A stretch of DNA of 64,000 bases, from NCBI RefSeq assembly GCF_014212175.1, contig NZ_JACJVR010000079.1, positions 124,001-188,000 of the forward strand. Reading direction: 5' to 3'. Position numbers and translations under genes: made by a program. This document shows, one piece after another, positions 34,649 through 43,854 of the stretch (its first letter is position 1; every line of letters begins with the position of its first letter). This DNA is from Cohnella xylanilytica (GTDB lineage Bacteria > Bacillota > Bacilli > Paenibacillales > Paenibacillaceae). Below the pieces are notes generated by a model, which did not search any database, had not been told where the DNA came from, and worked only from the letters and a program-made list of their open reading frames with translations.

Positions 34649-35695
34649 TCAATCGAACGTTACCAGCGTCTTGATGCCGACCGAACCCGACGCGGCGGCC
34701 ACGGCCTGCCCGAATTCGGAGATCGGGAACCGGTTCGACACGAGCTTGTCGGCGTCGATCAGGCCGCTGGCGATGAATTGCAAGGTTTTCCGAAAATGAT
34801 GGTTGTTCGCCTTCGTCGAGCCGGTCGCCATAATCTGTTTGTAGTGAATCCGGTTCGTATCGATCAAGGTCGGCGTCGCGCTCTTCGGCAGCCCGCCGAA
34901 AAAGTTGATCCGCCCGTTCGTCGCCGTCACCTCGACCGCCAGCCGCTGCGCCTCCGGCGAGGGGTTGGCCGTCACGCAGACGTCGACGCCTCTCCCGCCG
35001 GTCCGTTCCAGGATGCGCTCGCGAAGCCCCTCCGCCTCGAGCGTGACGAGCGAACCGTCGATCGTCTTCGCCAGCTCGAGCCGGCCGGGCGAACGGTTCG
35101 CCAGGAACACGCGGCCCGCTCCGGCCCTCCTCGCCAGCTGGGCGTACAGGATGCCGATCGTGCCGGCCCCGACGATCAGCACGTCGTCGCCGAGCCGGAC
35201 CGGGCATACCTGCAGGCCGTTGTACACGCAGGCGAGCGGTTCGGCCAGCGCCGCCTGGTCGAAGGTGACGCCGTCCGGCAGCTTGGCGACGTTGCCGAAC
35301 CTAACCGCCGCTTCGGGAATGACGACGTATTCGGCGAAGCCGCCGTCGAGCTGCACGCCGAGCGCCCGGTAGTCGGGGCAGAGATGATAGTCGCCCTTCA
35401 CGCACTCGTCGCAGATGCCGCAGCCGATGTTCGGGGCGACGGCGACCCGGTCTCCGGCGGCGTAGCCCGCGACCGCGCTCCCGACCTCGGCGACGACGCC
35501 CGCGATCTCGTGGCCGAGCGTTCGCGGCGACGACGGGCCGATGCCGGCGAACCCGTTCGCGATCATCCGCAGGTCCGTGCCGCAGATGCCGGCGCGCTTC
35601 ACCCGGAGCAGAAGCTCGCCCTCGGCGATGGACGGCTTCGGCAGCTCCGTCACGCGCACGTCGTTGATGCCGTACATTTGCGCCGCAATCATCAT
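34649..35695 (-). CDS. zinc-binding medium-chain alcohol/polyol dehydrogenase
   Basis: 348 residues from ATG 35695 (AGGGTGA 5 bases upstream; a GTG at 35704 is less likely). GroES-like domain with catalytic zinc ligands Cys in GICGTD and His-Glu in LGHEIAG, structural zinc cysteines in GCGICDECVKGDYHLC, and Glu in EPLACVYNGL. Rossmann motif GAGTIGILYAQLA. Closest in style to sorbitol/threonine/galactitol-1-phosphate dehydrogenases that oxidise a secondary alcohol of a sugar. First gene of the large operon, directly behind a near-consensus promoter divergent from the DeoR gene. Confidence 0.93.
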   Translation of the reverse strand: MMIAAQMYGINDVRVTELPKPSIAEGELLLRVKRAGICGTDLRMIANGFAGIGPSSPRTLGHEIAGVVAEVGSAVAGYAAGDRVAVAPNIGCGICDECVKGDYHLCPDYRALGVQLDGGFAEYVVIPEAAVRFGNVAKLPDGVTFDQAALAEPLACVYNGLQVCPVRLGDDVLIVGAGTIGILYAQLARRAGAGRVFLANRSPGRLELAKTIDGSLVTLEAEGLRERILERTGGRGVDVCVTANPSPEAQRLAVEVTATNGRINFFGGLPKSATPTLIDTNRIHYKQIMATGSTKANNHHFRKTLQFIASGLIDADKLVSNRFPISEFGQAVAAASGSVGIKTLVTFD

Positions 35696-35727
35696 CGTTG
35701 TCACCCTGTCATTGTTTTATATTCTTT

Positions 35728-35739
35728 ATTGTTATTTGC
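35728..35739. promoter_or_regulatory. putative DeoR operator downstream of the operon promoter
   Basis: ATTGTTATTTGC, identical to the 12-mer at 37973-37984. It lies 13 bases past the -10 in the transcribed direction, where a bound repressor would block initiation. Confidence 0.65.
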
Positions 35740-35751
35740 TGTTATATCTGA

Positions 35752-35780
35752 ATCATAGGCCGAGAAGGAACCGATGTCAA
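35752..35780 (-). promoter_or_regulatory. promoter of the nine-gene sugar operon
   Basis: TTGACA (35775-35780), 17-base spacer, TATGAT (35752-35757), read on the minus strand: near-perfect sigma-A consensus. Confidence 0.85.
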
Positions 35781-35806
35781 CGCTTAAATCGTTGTCCATT
35801 AGCAGA

Positions 35807-35836
35807 TTGTTAGAAAACAATAACAAATGATATAAT
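35807..35836 (+). promoter_or_regulatory. promoter of the DeoR gene
   Basis: TTGTTA (35807-35812), 18-base spacer, perfect TATAAT (35831-35836). The spacer holds AACAATAACAAAT (35816-35828), the reverse complement of the ATTTGTTATTGTT element, suggesting autorepression. Confidence 0.75.
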
Positions 35837-35873
35837 TGTTTAACCTTATCTTATCTGAAAATGGAGCGGAATC

Positions 35874-36671
35874 ATGAGCGACAAAGCGACGGAAGTGTTA
35901 TTCGCGGAAGAGAGGAGAGCGCGCATCGTCGAGCTGGTCAACGAACGGAAGAAGGTGCTCGTTCCCGACCTGATCGAACGGTTCAAGGTGTCCCCGGCGA
36001 CGATTCGCGGCGACCTGCGGGACCTGGAAGCCGCCGGCCTCATCAAGCGCACGCACGGCGGCGCCATCCCGAGCGACTTCGCCAAGGTCGGCTTCGAAGC
36101 CGATACGGTCTCGAAGAACGTCAGCCATCTGGCGGAGAAGCGGCTCATCGCCCAGGCGGCCGCGGCGATGGTCGAAGACGGCGACATCATCATCCTCGAC
36201 GCCGGCACGACGACGCTGGAGATGGCGAATCTGCTGCGCGACAAGCGCAACGTCACCGCCATCGTCAACGACCTGAACATCGCGACGAGCCTGCAGCCGT
36301 TCGAGGGCGTCAACGTCATCGTGCTCGGCGGAACGCTGCGCAAGAACCTCCACTGCACGGTCGGCCCGTTCGCCAACAACCTGCTGTCGGAGCTCAACGT
36401 CGACAAGGCGTTCCTCGGCTCGAACGCGTTCAGCGTGCAGAAGGGCTGCACGACGCCCGACATCAACCAGGCGGAGATCAAGAAGATCATGGTGAAGGTC
36501 GCCACGCAGGTGATCGTCCTGTGCGACAGCAGCAAGATCGGCAAGAACTCGTTCCTGCAATTCGCGCCGGCCGGGGAGATTCATACGTTCATCACCGACT
36601 CGGGCGTGGAAGAATCCGTGGCGAACGAGCTGACGGAGCTGGGCGTGGACGTGAAAATCGCGAAGGCCTAG
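35874..36671 (+). CDS. DeoR/GlpR-type transcriptional regulator
   Basis: 265 residues. N-terminal DeoR HTH with recognition helix SPATIRGDLRDLEAAGLI (about 42-59) and the family HGGA; C-terminal DeoRC sensor domain with DAGTTTLEMA (phospho-sugar loop), NDLNIA and CDSSKIGKNSF. Such regulators repress sugar operons and are released by a phosphorylated intermediate. GGAGCGG precedes the start. Divergent from the nine-gene operon; TTGTTAT elements near its own promoter, the operon promoter, and the Gfo/Idh and GH2-GH78 promoters suggest one local regulon. Confidence 0.95.
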   Translation: MSDKATEVLFAEERRARIVELVNERKKVLVPDLIERFKVSPATIRGDLRDLEAAGLIKRTHGGAIPSDFAKVGFEADTVSKNVSHLAEKRLIAQAAAAMVEDGDIIILDAGTTTLEMANLLRDKRNVTAIVNDLNIATSLQPFEGVNVIVLGGTLRKNLHCTVGPFANNLLSELNVDKAFLGSNAFSVQKGCTTPDINQAEIKKIMVKVATQVIVLCDSSKIGKNSFLQFAPAGEIHTFITDSGVEESVANELTELGVDVKIAKA

Positions 36672-36702
36672 CGGGCCCAAGCGATACGCGATTCTCGCGA
36701 AG

Positions 36703-36776
36703 CCATGGCGGGATCAAGCGCTGCGCGAAAGCTTGCGATGCCCTGGCGAGATCAAGCGTTGCGCGAAGCCGTATCC
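36703..36776. repeat. imperfect 38-bp direct repeat
   Basis: Two copies of a CCNTGGCGNGATCAAGCGNTGCGCGAA sequence (from 36703 and from 36741) sit between the DeoR stop and its terminator. Confidence 0.55.
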
Positions 36777-36796
36777 GTGCTCGGGCTGAGCTTAAG

Positions 36797-36828
36797 CCGG
36801 GCGGCCTCTTCGGGCCGTCCGGTTTTTT
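36797..36828 (+). terminator. terminator of the DeoR gene
   Basis: CCGGGCGGCC pairs with GGGCCGTCCGG, followed by six T. Confidence 0.88.
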
Positions 36829-36874
36829 GCGGCGTTTTATCCCCAATGCCTCCGGCCTCGTCGTTCCGCCAGCC

Positions 36875-37900
36875 TCAGTCCGCCAGCCTCACCAGCTCGC
36901 CTCGCGCGAGCGAAGCGTTGCCCGCCTCGACGATGCGGACGGCCATCATGCCGTCATATCCCGTCACCGCGGGCGTCCGGTCTTCGCGGATGCAGGCGAT
37001 GAAGTCGGAGTCCTCCGCCAGATAAGCCTCTTTAAACAGCGAACGCCAGCTGTTCATGAACGGACGCTGAAGCGTCTTGTCCCGGCGCGCGGTGACGATC
37101 GTTCTCTCGTGCGTCTGCCCGAGATAGATGACGCCCTCGGTGCCGAGAATCTCCACCCGGCTGTCGTAGCCGTATTGGACGCCCATCGCCCCGTCGATGC
37201 TGCCGAGCTTGCCGTCCGCGAACCGGGCCGTCATCGCGACGGTGTCGTAGAAGTCCGGGAACTCCTCCCGAATGTCCGGGCAGCGGAAGTTGCCTCCCGC
37301 CGCGTGAACCTCCGCGATCTCCGAGCCGGCGAACCACCGCAGCGTGTCGATATCGTGGCTGTTCACCTCGGCGAGAGGGCCGTTGCTCTTGCGAATGTCG
37401 TACATCCACGGCATCGGCGTGCTGGGCCCCCGGGTCAGCGACTTGACCATGACGACGTCGCCGATCGCCCCGGCTTCGATCTGCCGCTTCGCGTCCCGGA
37501 AGCTCTCGTCGAACCGGCGCATGAACGCCAGCTGCAGCTTGACGCCTCCCCTCTCGCACGCTTCGATCATCTCCTTGCATTCCGCCTCGTTCATCGCCAT
37601 CGGCTTCTCGCACAGCACGTGCTTGCCCGCGGCCGCCGCGGCGACGACGATCTCCCGGTGATAGACCGTCGGAGTCACGACGACGACGGCGTGAATCGAT
37701 TCGTCCGCCAGGGCGTCGCGGTAATCGGTATAGACCTTGTCGACTTCGAGCGACCGGGCCGCCTGCTCGGCCGCCTCCCGGTTCGGATCGGCGAATGCCG
37801 CCAGCCTCGCGTAGGGAACGCTCTTGCGGAAGTTGGCCGCATGAATCATGCCGGCTCGGCCCGCGCCGATGACGCACACGTTGACGATATCGGGTGCCAT
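36875..37900 (-). CDS. Gfo/Idh/MocA family oxidoreductase
   Basis: 341 residues from ATG 37900 (AAGGCGGG upstream); the longer frame to 37939 starts inside the promoter. NAD-binding Rossmann fold VCVIGAGRAGMIHAANF, the family signature CEKPMA near residue 110 with catalytic Lys, and HDIDTLRWFAG with the catalytic His. These enzymes oxidise or reduce inositols, sugars or sugar acids. The segment DTVAMTARFADGKLGSIDGA is typical of inositol/sugar dehydrogenases. Transcribed alone from a promoter that carries the same 12-mer as the main operon, so it should be induced together with it. Confidence 0.92.
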   Translation of the reverse strand: MAPDIVNVCVIGAGRAGMIHAANFRKSVPYARLAAFADPNREAAEQAARSLEVDKVYTDYRDALADESIHAVVVVTPTVYHREIVVAAAAAGKHVLCEKPMAMNEAECKEMIEACERGGVKLQLAFMRRFDESFRDAKRQIEAGAIGDVVMVKSLTRGPSTPMPWMYDIRKSNGPLAEVNSHDIDTLRWFAGSEIAEVHAAGGNFRCPDIREEFPDFYDTVAMTARFADGKLGSIDGAMGVQYGYDSRVEILGTEGVIYLGQTHERTIVTARRDKTLQRPFMNSWRSLFKEAYLAEDSDFIACIREDRTPAVTGYDGMMAVRIVEAGNASLARGELVRLAD

Positions 37901-37943
37901 GAGATCCCGCCTTTGCTGAATAATATTATTTATTATCATTTAC

Positions 37944-37973
37944 TATCATATTTTATTGTATAATGTATAGTCA
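37944..37973 (-). promoter_or_regulatory. promoter of the Gfo/Idh gene
   Basis: TTGACT (37968-37973), 18-base spacer, TATGAT (37944-37949), minus strand. Confidence 0.75.
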
Positions 37974-37984
37974 ATTGTTATTTG
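37973..37984. promoter_or_regulatory. putative DeoR operator at the Gfo/Idh promoter
   Basis: ATTGTTATTTGC, identical to 35728-35739, touching the -35 hexamer. Confidence 0.65.
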
Positions 37985-37996
37985 CGATTGAAAAGC

Positions 37997-38029
37997 CAAA
38001 AAAAACCGCAAACCCGAACGGTCTGCGGT
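37997..38029 (-). terminator. terminator of the GH2-GH78 unit
   Basis: AACCGCA pairs with TGCGGTT; eight T follow on the minus strand. Confidence 0.88.
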
Positions 38030-38063
38030 TCTCTCGGTTCTCTTTTTTTTCCAATCTCCAAGC

Positions 38064-40763
38064 CTATCCTATGCCTCGAAAAAAATGACGCCCGGGACCG
38101 ACCTCCCGCTCCTTCGCTTCCGCCCCGTCAACTCCCGCGGGCAGAGCGACGACGGCCGTCGTCCCCTCGGGAATCTCGACCTCCAGCTTGAAGCGTCCCG
38201 CTTCGCGCCGCCACGCCGATACGACCGTCCCCTTGACGGTGTCGAGACGGGCCTCCGCCCATTCCAGCCCGGTCGGCGGGCAGGGCCGGATCTCGATCCG
38301 CCCGTAGCCCGGCGTCAGCGGCCGAATGCCGCCGATTCGGGTGTAGAAGGACGCGCCGATCCCGCCGAACATCGCGTGGTCGTGCGAGTGCATGCCGCCC
38401 TTGAAGCTCCACTGCTCCCACAGCGTCGTCGCCCCTTGCGCGATCTGCCAGCCGAAGCCCGGGTACTCTTCCTTCTTCAGAATCCCGTAGGCCAGATCGA
38501 TGCGGCCGTTGTCCGCCAGCACGTCCATCAGATAACGGGTTCCGTAGATGCCCGTGTCCAGATGGCCGCCCTTCTCCGCGATCGCCGCCTCCAGCCGGTC
38601 CGCGGCCGCTTCCCGCTCCCCATCCGGCACCATGCCGTAGGCGAGGGGCATGAGCTGGGCGGTCTGCGAGCCGCTTCCGTAAACCCCGCCTCCCCGGTAG
38701 AACCGCTCTTGGAAGGCCAGCCGAACTCTCGAGGCCCGTTCCGCATACTTGGCCTCGTCCTCCGCCAAGCCGAGCGCGCCGGCCGTCTGCGAGACGACCG
38801 TCGTTTGCCGGTAATACAACGCCGTGTTGACGATCGCGACCTCGCCGAAGTAGTTGTCCCACCCGTCTTCGTTCGGCGGACACCAATCTCCGAAGCCTTC
38901 CGTCACGATGCCGTCCGGCCACTTCTCCGCCAGATAGTCGACGTAGGAACGCATCGCCTCGTAATGCCGCTCCAGCGCCTCCTTATCCCCGTAATACCAG
39001 TACAGATGCCAAGGCAGCGTCACCTTGTCCCCGCTCCAGTCCGGGTTGGACAGGCTGTCCTCGATGTCGGCCAGCCACTTGCGATAATAAAGGCGCATGC
39101 CGAAGTTATGGATGGCCGCCTCCTCGACGACGGCCGAATCCATCAGGCACGGCGTCCTCTCGTCGCGCTGGCAGCAGTCGGTCGGGATGCTGACGAGGTT
39201 GTTCAGCACGGACCAGCGGATGTTGCTCTGCAGGCGCGTCAGCAGCCCGTCGGAGCAGGCGAACCGCCCGGTCTCCCGGACGTCCGCGTGAATCGGAACC
39301 GCGGCCGCCTCCAGCAGCTCCGCGTCCCCGCTCGCCTCGACGTACCGGAAGCCGTGGTACGTGAAGCGCGGCTCGTACGACTCGACGCCCGAGCCTCCGA
39401 GGACGTAGACGTCCGTCGCGGCGGCGTTGCGGTTCGTCCACGGATCGATATTCCCTTCCGCGTCGATCAGCTCGCTGTACTTCAGGACGACCCGGCTGCC
39501 CGCCGGCCCGCGAGCCTGGATCCTGACCCACCCGGCGATATTCTGGCCGAAGTCGTAGACCCGGACCCCTTCGCGCGGGCGCAGAACGCGGACGGGCGCT
39601 AGCGGCGGCCAGGCGACGACGGGCGGCTGATCGTTCGGCTCGAGCCGGCCCTCCGGCGGAACGGCCTCGACGGCCGGCGCCCAGCCGTCCGCCTGGAATT
39701 CGTACGTGTCCCAGCCGGCCAGCTCCCGGTCTCTTCGTCCGTCGAACGTCTCCCCGTCGTAGATGTCGTTCTGGAGCAGCGGGCTGTCCGCCGTCCGCCA
39801 CGTCTCGTCCGTGACGATCCGCCGTACGGAGCCGTCCTCCAGCTGCAGCTCCAGCTCGAGAAGGACCGCCTTGTCCCGCTTCCACTTCCAGCCCCAGCGG
39901 GAATAGTTGAGGTTATACCCGTTGCCGAGCCACAGGCCGATCGCGTTCCCGCCGCGCCGGATCAGGGGCGTCACGTCGTACTCGTCGTACAGCAGACGCC
40001 GCTCGTACGGCGAGTTGGCCGGCGCGAGCACCCGGCCGTCGGCTTTCGCCCCGTTGACGCGAAGCTCGTACCAGCCGATGGCGTAGGCGCGAACGACGGC
40101 GCGCGCGACGGCGCCTTCCGCTTCGAAGCTCTTGCGGAAGAGCGGGCTGTCCGCGGCGAGCGGGGCTTCGCACAGAGACAGCTGGCCCTCGTCCAGCCGC
40201 AGGCCGCTCCCGGAGCCGTCGATCCGGCCGGCGCCGAACTGGATGACGCTCGGATCGTAGAACCGGTTGACGTACAACGCCCGGCCGGTCTCGTCGTAGA
40301 CGCGGAGCTCCCGGAAGACGGCGGCCTGCCCCGGCCCCGTCGCGAAGCCGACCGTTCCGGCCCGCCCGGCGGAGGCCGGGGCGGCCAGCGCCGGGCGGCC
40401 GTTCAAGCGAACGCTCCACGCGTCCTCGCCTTGCTCGATGCGCACCGCGACCGTCCAAGGCGGCGGCGGCTTCAGCTCCTCCGCCTCCGCTCTGGCCCGC
40501 TCCCGGCGCACGCCGTCCTCCGTCTCGAATAGAACGACGCAGCCCTCCGCCGCGTTCAGCTCGACGCCGGCATAATGCCGCTCGTCCCGAACGCCGAACA
40601 GCACGCTCGCGCCCCCCGCTTCCACGGCGACCTTCGCTTCCAGCGCGACCCGGTCCCACTCGCGGGCCTCCTTCGCCGGCCTCGCGATCCACCGGGCGGA
40701 CCCGTCCGCGAATCCGGCCCGGTCGCCGGCCGATGGCGATTGTGTTCTTGGCGTCCCTGTCAT
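38064..40763 (-). CDS. alpha-L-rhamnosidase, GH78 family
   Basis: 899 residues, no signal peptide, so intracellular. After an N-terminal concanavalin-like beta domain (to about 170, giving KFYDPSVIQF-like NRFYDPSVIQFGAG) come the Bac_rhamnosid_N region (ELRVNGAKADGRVLAPANSPYERR), the YDFGQNIAGWVRI domain, and the (alpha/alpha)6 catalytic domain with TDCCQRDERTPCLMDS, EGFGDWCPPNEDGWDN and WEQWSFKGGMHSHDHAMFG, which contain the acidic residues used for inverting hydrolysis. It releases terminal L-rhamnose from glycosides. AAGGAGGG is 7 bases before the start. Follows the GH2 gene by 141 bases and ends at a strong terminator. Confidence 0.94.
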   Translation of the reverse strand: MTGTPRTQSPSAGDRAGFADGSARWIARPAKEAREWDRVALEAKVAVEAGGASVLFGVRDERHYAGVELNAAEGCVVLFETEDGVRRERARAEAEELKPPPPWTVAVRIEQGEDAWSVRLNGRPALAAPASAGRAGTVGFATGPGQAAVFRELRVYDETGRALYVNRFYDPSVIQFGAGRIDGSGSGLRLDEGQLSLCEAPLAADSPLFRKSFEAEGAVARAVVRAYAIGWYELRVNGAKADGRVLAPANSPYERRLLYDEYDVTPLIRRGGNAIGLWLGNGYNLNYSRWGWKWKRDKAVLLELELQLEDGSVRRIVTDETWRTADSPLLQNDIYDGETFDGRRDRELAGWDTYEFQADGWAPAVEAVPPEGRLEPNDQPPVVAWPPLAPVRVLRPREGVRVYDFGQNIAGWVRIQARGPAGSRVVLKYSELIDAEGNIDPWTNRNAAATDVYVLGGSGVESYEPRFTYHGFRYVEASGDAELLEAAAVPIHADVRETGRFACSDGLLTRLQSNIRWSVLNNLVSIPTDCCQRDERTPCLMDSAVVEEAAIHNFGMRLYYRKWLADIEDSLSNPDWSGDKVTLPWHLYWYYGDKEALERHYEAMRSYVDYLAEKWPDGIVTEGFGDWCPPNEDGWDNYFGEVAIVNTALYYRQTTVVSQTAGALGLAEDEAKYAERASRVRLAFQERFYRGGGVYGSGSQTAQLMPLAYGMVPDGEREAAADRLEAAIAEKGGHLDTGIYGTRYLMDVLADNGRIDLAYGILKKEEYPGFGWQIAQGATTLWEQWSFKGGMHSHDHAMFGGIGASFYTRIGGIRPLTPGYGRIEIRPCPPTGLEWAEARLDTVKGTVVSAWRREAGRFKLEVEIPEGTTAVVALPAGVDGAEAKEREVGPGRHFFRGIG

Positions 40764-40904
40764 TGGCGCCCCCTCCTTGTTCCTTCCCTGGCTGCATTCC
40801 GGCTTCGGCTTCCGTCAAGTCCGGACGCTTCCACCCGGTCCTCTCGCAATCCGGCTCTTGCGGCTCGGTCCTTGCGGTTCGGCCCTCGGGGTCAGCCCCG
40901 TCCT

Positions 40905-43769
40905 TCACCGCCCGTCCGCGCCCGTCGCCGGAGCGTTCCACGCGCCGACTCGCAGCCCGTCCAGCCGCGCCCGGCTCCCCGCTTCGAAGGCGATGCGCCG
41001 CTCTTCGCCCGGGTACAGGCCGAAGTCGTTCTCCTCCAGATAACAATCCCAATCGTCGGGGAAGCCCTCCACCGTCACCCGCACGGCCGGAACGTCGCCG
41101 GAATTGCGAATGGCGATGACGCTGCCTTCGCCCGAGCGCTCGATCCGCCATTCCAGCCGCGTCCCGGGCAGCCGTCTCAGCGGGGCGTCCGGCAGCCCCG
41201 CGTACAGCTCGAACGCCTTGACCGCCTCTTCGCCCGGATATTCGTTGTCGTTGTGAACGTGCGCCCTCTCGAAGGCCGCCAGCTCCTCCGGCTTCGGCTG
41301 CGCGTTGAACCAGTACCACTGGTCCGACAGCAGCGTGCCGTCGGCGGCGCGAAGCGCCACCGCGAGCAGGAACGGGCGGATGTCGTCCGCGGACGGAAGC
41401 GCCGCCTCGATCCGGCCGAGTCCGCGAGTCTCGTTCGCTGCCAGCGTCAAGCCTTCAACCCGCTTCGCTCCCAGCACTCCGAACCCGCTGCCGTACAAGA
41501 CGGCGGTGACGCTGGCGCCCTCGAGCGGCTCCCGCGTATCGTTCGCGACATGCAGCTCCGCCGCGAACGTCTCTCCCTCGCGCCAGCCGTCCAGCTTCTC
41601 CGCCGTCGCGAACGCGGAGCGCGGCCGGCACGCCTGCAGCGCCCGGTAGTAGCTCAGCTTGGGCGTCCCGTAGAAGTCGACGACCGCCCACGAATGGCCC
41701 GGGAACAGGTCCGTAAACTTGTAATACCAGAACCCCGTCGCCGAGCGCCCCGCCCGGGACCGCTGCATGTCCGCCGTGAACCGGATCGAATCGCCCTGCG
41801 CCGTCTGCGAATACAGAATGTAATCGTCCCAGCCGCGAATCGGGCCGTACGCGCCGTAACGCATCACCTTGATGACGTCCTTCAGGCCGAACTGGTGGAA
41901 GTGCGCCAGCCACCCCCGGCTCTCCTCGGTCGGAGGCCACGAAGCGAGCTCCTCTTCCGGCACGTAGCGGACGCAGCTCGACCGGTTCGTCATGCTGGGG
42001 ATGCCGAATTCGCCGTAGAACACCGACGGCATGCCCAGCGTAGCCGCGTCCAGCGGCTCCCCGAAGTGATAGACGTGCCAGTTGTGCACGCTCCCGCCCC
42101 ACGGGTCCGTCCGGTGGAACGGGCGCGACGGATCGAGCTGGCGGCACCGCCGGCCGACGAGGAACAGGCCCTCGTCCGCTCCGCCGTGCGGGCCGTTCTC
42201 GTTGCCCCCGCCCCACATGACGAGGGACGGATGCGAACGAAGCCGCTTCACCGACTCGGCCACCTGGCGATCGACGACGCCGAGATCGGTGTGCGGAGAA
42301 TCGATCGGTCCCCAACAGAAGGGGAACTCCTGATAGACCATAATGCCCTTCTCGTCGCACAGCCGGTAGAAGCAGTCGTCCTCGACGATGCCGCCTCCCC
42401 AGGCGCGCAGCATCTGCACGTTCCCGCGGCGGGCCAGCTCGAGCATCCGCTCGTACTTGGCCTCGGATTGCTCCAGCATCGGATCCGTCCAACACCAGTT
42501 CGCTCCCTTGACGAACATCGGAACGCCGTTCACGACGAACTGCCAGCGGTACTCGGTCTCTTCGGCCGTATCGGCCAGCGGACGCATCTCCACCGTCCGG
42601 ACCCCGAACGCGACGGACTCGCCGTCCGCCGGCTCCCCGTCCCCGACGCCGACCTGAAGCGACAGCCGGTACAGGGAGGGATCCCCGTAGCCGATCGGCC
42701 ACCACAGGTCCGGGTTCGGCAGCGCCACCTCGGCGCGCAGCTTGTTCAGCCCGGGCGCGATGTCGACTTCGCTGAGGAAGCGCAGGGCCGCGGCCTCCGC
42801 GCCGCTTCCTTCCCGGCGGATCTCCCCGCGAACGGCGGCCTTCGCGAAGTCCGGCAGCCGGCTTCTCAACGAATAGTCCACGAGCAGCCGCGCCTCGTTG
42901 TCCGCGATCGAAGCCGTGACGACATAGACGTCGGCGACCGAGACGTCCGGCTCCGCCCGCAGCCGGACGTCCTTCCAGATGCCCTGCGAGATCAGGTGCC
43001 CGTAATGCCAGCCGTAGCCCGGGCTTCCCTTCAGCAGGCCGTTCCACGACTGCGGCGCCTGATCGATCCGCACGACGAGCTCGTTCTCTCCGTCGAAGCG
43101 GACGAGATTCGTGACGTCCAGCTCCGGGCCGCCGAACATCCCCTTGTGATGGCCGAGCGACATCCCGTTCAGGAATACCGTGCCCGAATAGTCGAGGCCG
43201 TCGAACCGCATCGTCAGCCTCCTGCCGCGCCACGCCTGCGGCGCCTCGAACGTCTTCGCGAACCACCAATCCATCCGCTCGGCCCGCGTCCGGCGGAACC
43301 AGAGCGGCAGCTCCTTCGGCTCGCCGTGCTCCTCCAGCTCCTCCAGCGTGTTGGCGTTCCAATAAGGATCCGCCAGCTCGCCTAGCTCCGCAAGCGCCTT
43401 CTGCACCGTCGTCGGAACCGTCACCTCGCTCCAGCCGCCGCGGTCGAAGCCCGGCTTGTACCAGCCTTCGGCCATCCCCGGGCTCTCGCGGCCCCGCCTG
43501 CCGAACCAGCCGGTCGAGGGAGCCGGGGAGCCCGGATCGGCCGGTTCGCAGCCCTTCATGCGCCAGGCGCCGGACAGGAGCAGCTCCTCCCGGTCGAAGC
43601 GTCCTACGGGACGATCCCCGGGCAGAGCGGCCGCTTCCCGGACGGGCATCCGGCTCTCCGCCTCCACCAGGGCATCCCCGTGAAGCGAGGATCGGGCGTA
43701 GGCGTCATCCTGCGCTTCGTCGAGATAACGCTTTCCTTCTATCGGTCGATAATCGTTCACGTCGGCCAT
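40905..43769 (-). CDS. GH2-family beta-mannosidase-like glycosidase
   Basis: 954 residues from ATG 43769 (AGAGGGA 5 bases upstream). Domains in order: jelly-roll sugar-binding (about 60-285, with WWFAKTFEAP and RFDGLDYSGTVFLNG), immunoglobulin-like (about 286-400), TIM barrel with acid/base Glu524 in WGGGNENGPH and nucleophile Glu587 in FYGEFGIPS, then C-terminal beta domains. The MLRAWGGGIVEDDCFYRLCDEKGIMVYQEF block is the beta-mannosidase (rather than beta-galactosidase) version. No signal peptide. Natural substrate could be a mannoside or another beta-glycoside. First gene of the GH2-GH78 unit, with its own promoter. Confidence 0.93.
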   Translation of the reverse strand: MADVNDYRPIEGKRYLDEAQDDAYARSSLHGDALVEAESRMPVREAAALPGDRPVGRFDREELLLSGAWRMKGCEPADPGSPAPSTGWFGRRGRESPGMAEGWYKPGFDRGGWSEVTVPTTVQKALAELGELADPYWNANTLEELEEHGEPKELPLWFRRTRAERMDWWFAKTFEAPQAWRGRRLTMRFDGLDYSGTVFLNGMSLGHHKGMFGGPELDVTNLVRFDGENELVVRIDQAPQSWNGLLKGSPGYGWHYGHLISQGIWKDVRLRAEPDVSVADVYVVTASIADNEARLLVDYSLRSRLPDFAKAAVRGEIRREGSGAEAAALRFLSEVDIAPGLNKLRAEVALPNPDLWWPIGYGDPSLYRLSLQVGVGDGEPADGESVAFGVRTVEMRPLADTAEETEYRWQFVVNGVPMFVKGANWCWTDPMLEQSEAKYERMLELARRGNVQMLRAWGGGIVEDDCFYRLCDEKGIMVYQEFPFCWGPIDSPHTDLGVVDRQVAESVKRLRSHPSLVMWGGGNENGPHGGADEGLFLVGRRCRQLDPSRPFHRTDPWGGSVHNWHVYHFGEPLDAATLGMPSVFYGEFGIPSMTNRSSCVRYVPEEELASWPPTEESRGWLAHFHQFGLKDVIKVMRYGAYGPIRGWDDYILYSQTAQGDSIRFTADMQRSRAGRSATGFWYYKFTDLFPGHSWAVVDFYGTPKLSYYRALQACRPRSAFATAEKLDGWREGETFAAELHVANDTREPLEGASVTAVLYGSGFGVLGAKRVEGLTLAANETRGLGRIEAALPSADDIRPFLLAVALRAADGTLLSDQWYWFNAQPKPEELAAFERAHVHNDNEYPGEEAVKAFELYAGLPDAPLRRLPGTRLEWRIERSGEGSVIAIRNSGDVPAVRVTVEGFPDDWDCYLEENDFGLYPGEERRIAFEAGSRARLDGLRVGAWNAPATGADGR

Positions 43770-43809
43770 CGTCTTCCCTCTTTTCCGAATGGATCCGTAA
43801 TCTGACCCT

Positions 43810-43838
43810 ATTATCTGTTGCCTGCCTTTATTAGTCAA
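43810..43838 (-). promoter_or_regulatory. promoter of the GH2-GH78 unit
   Basis: TTGACT (43833-43838), 17-base spacer, GATAAT (43810-43815), minus strand. Confidence 0.8.
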
Positions 43839-43854
43839 TCGTTTTTTATTGTTT

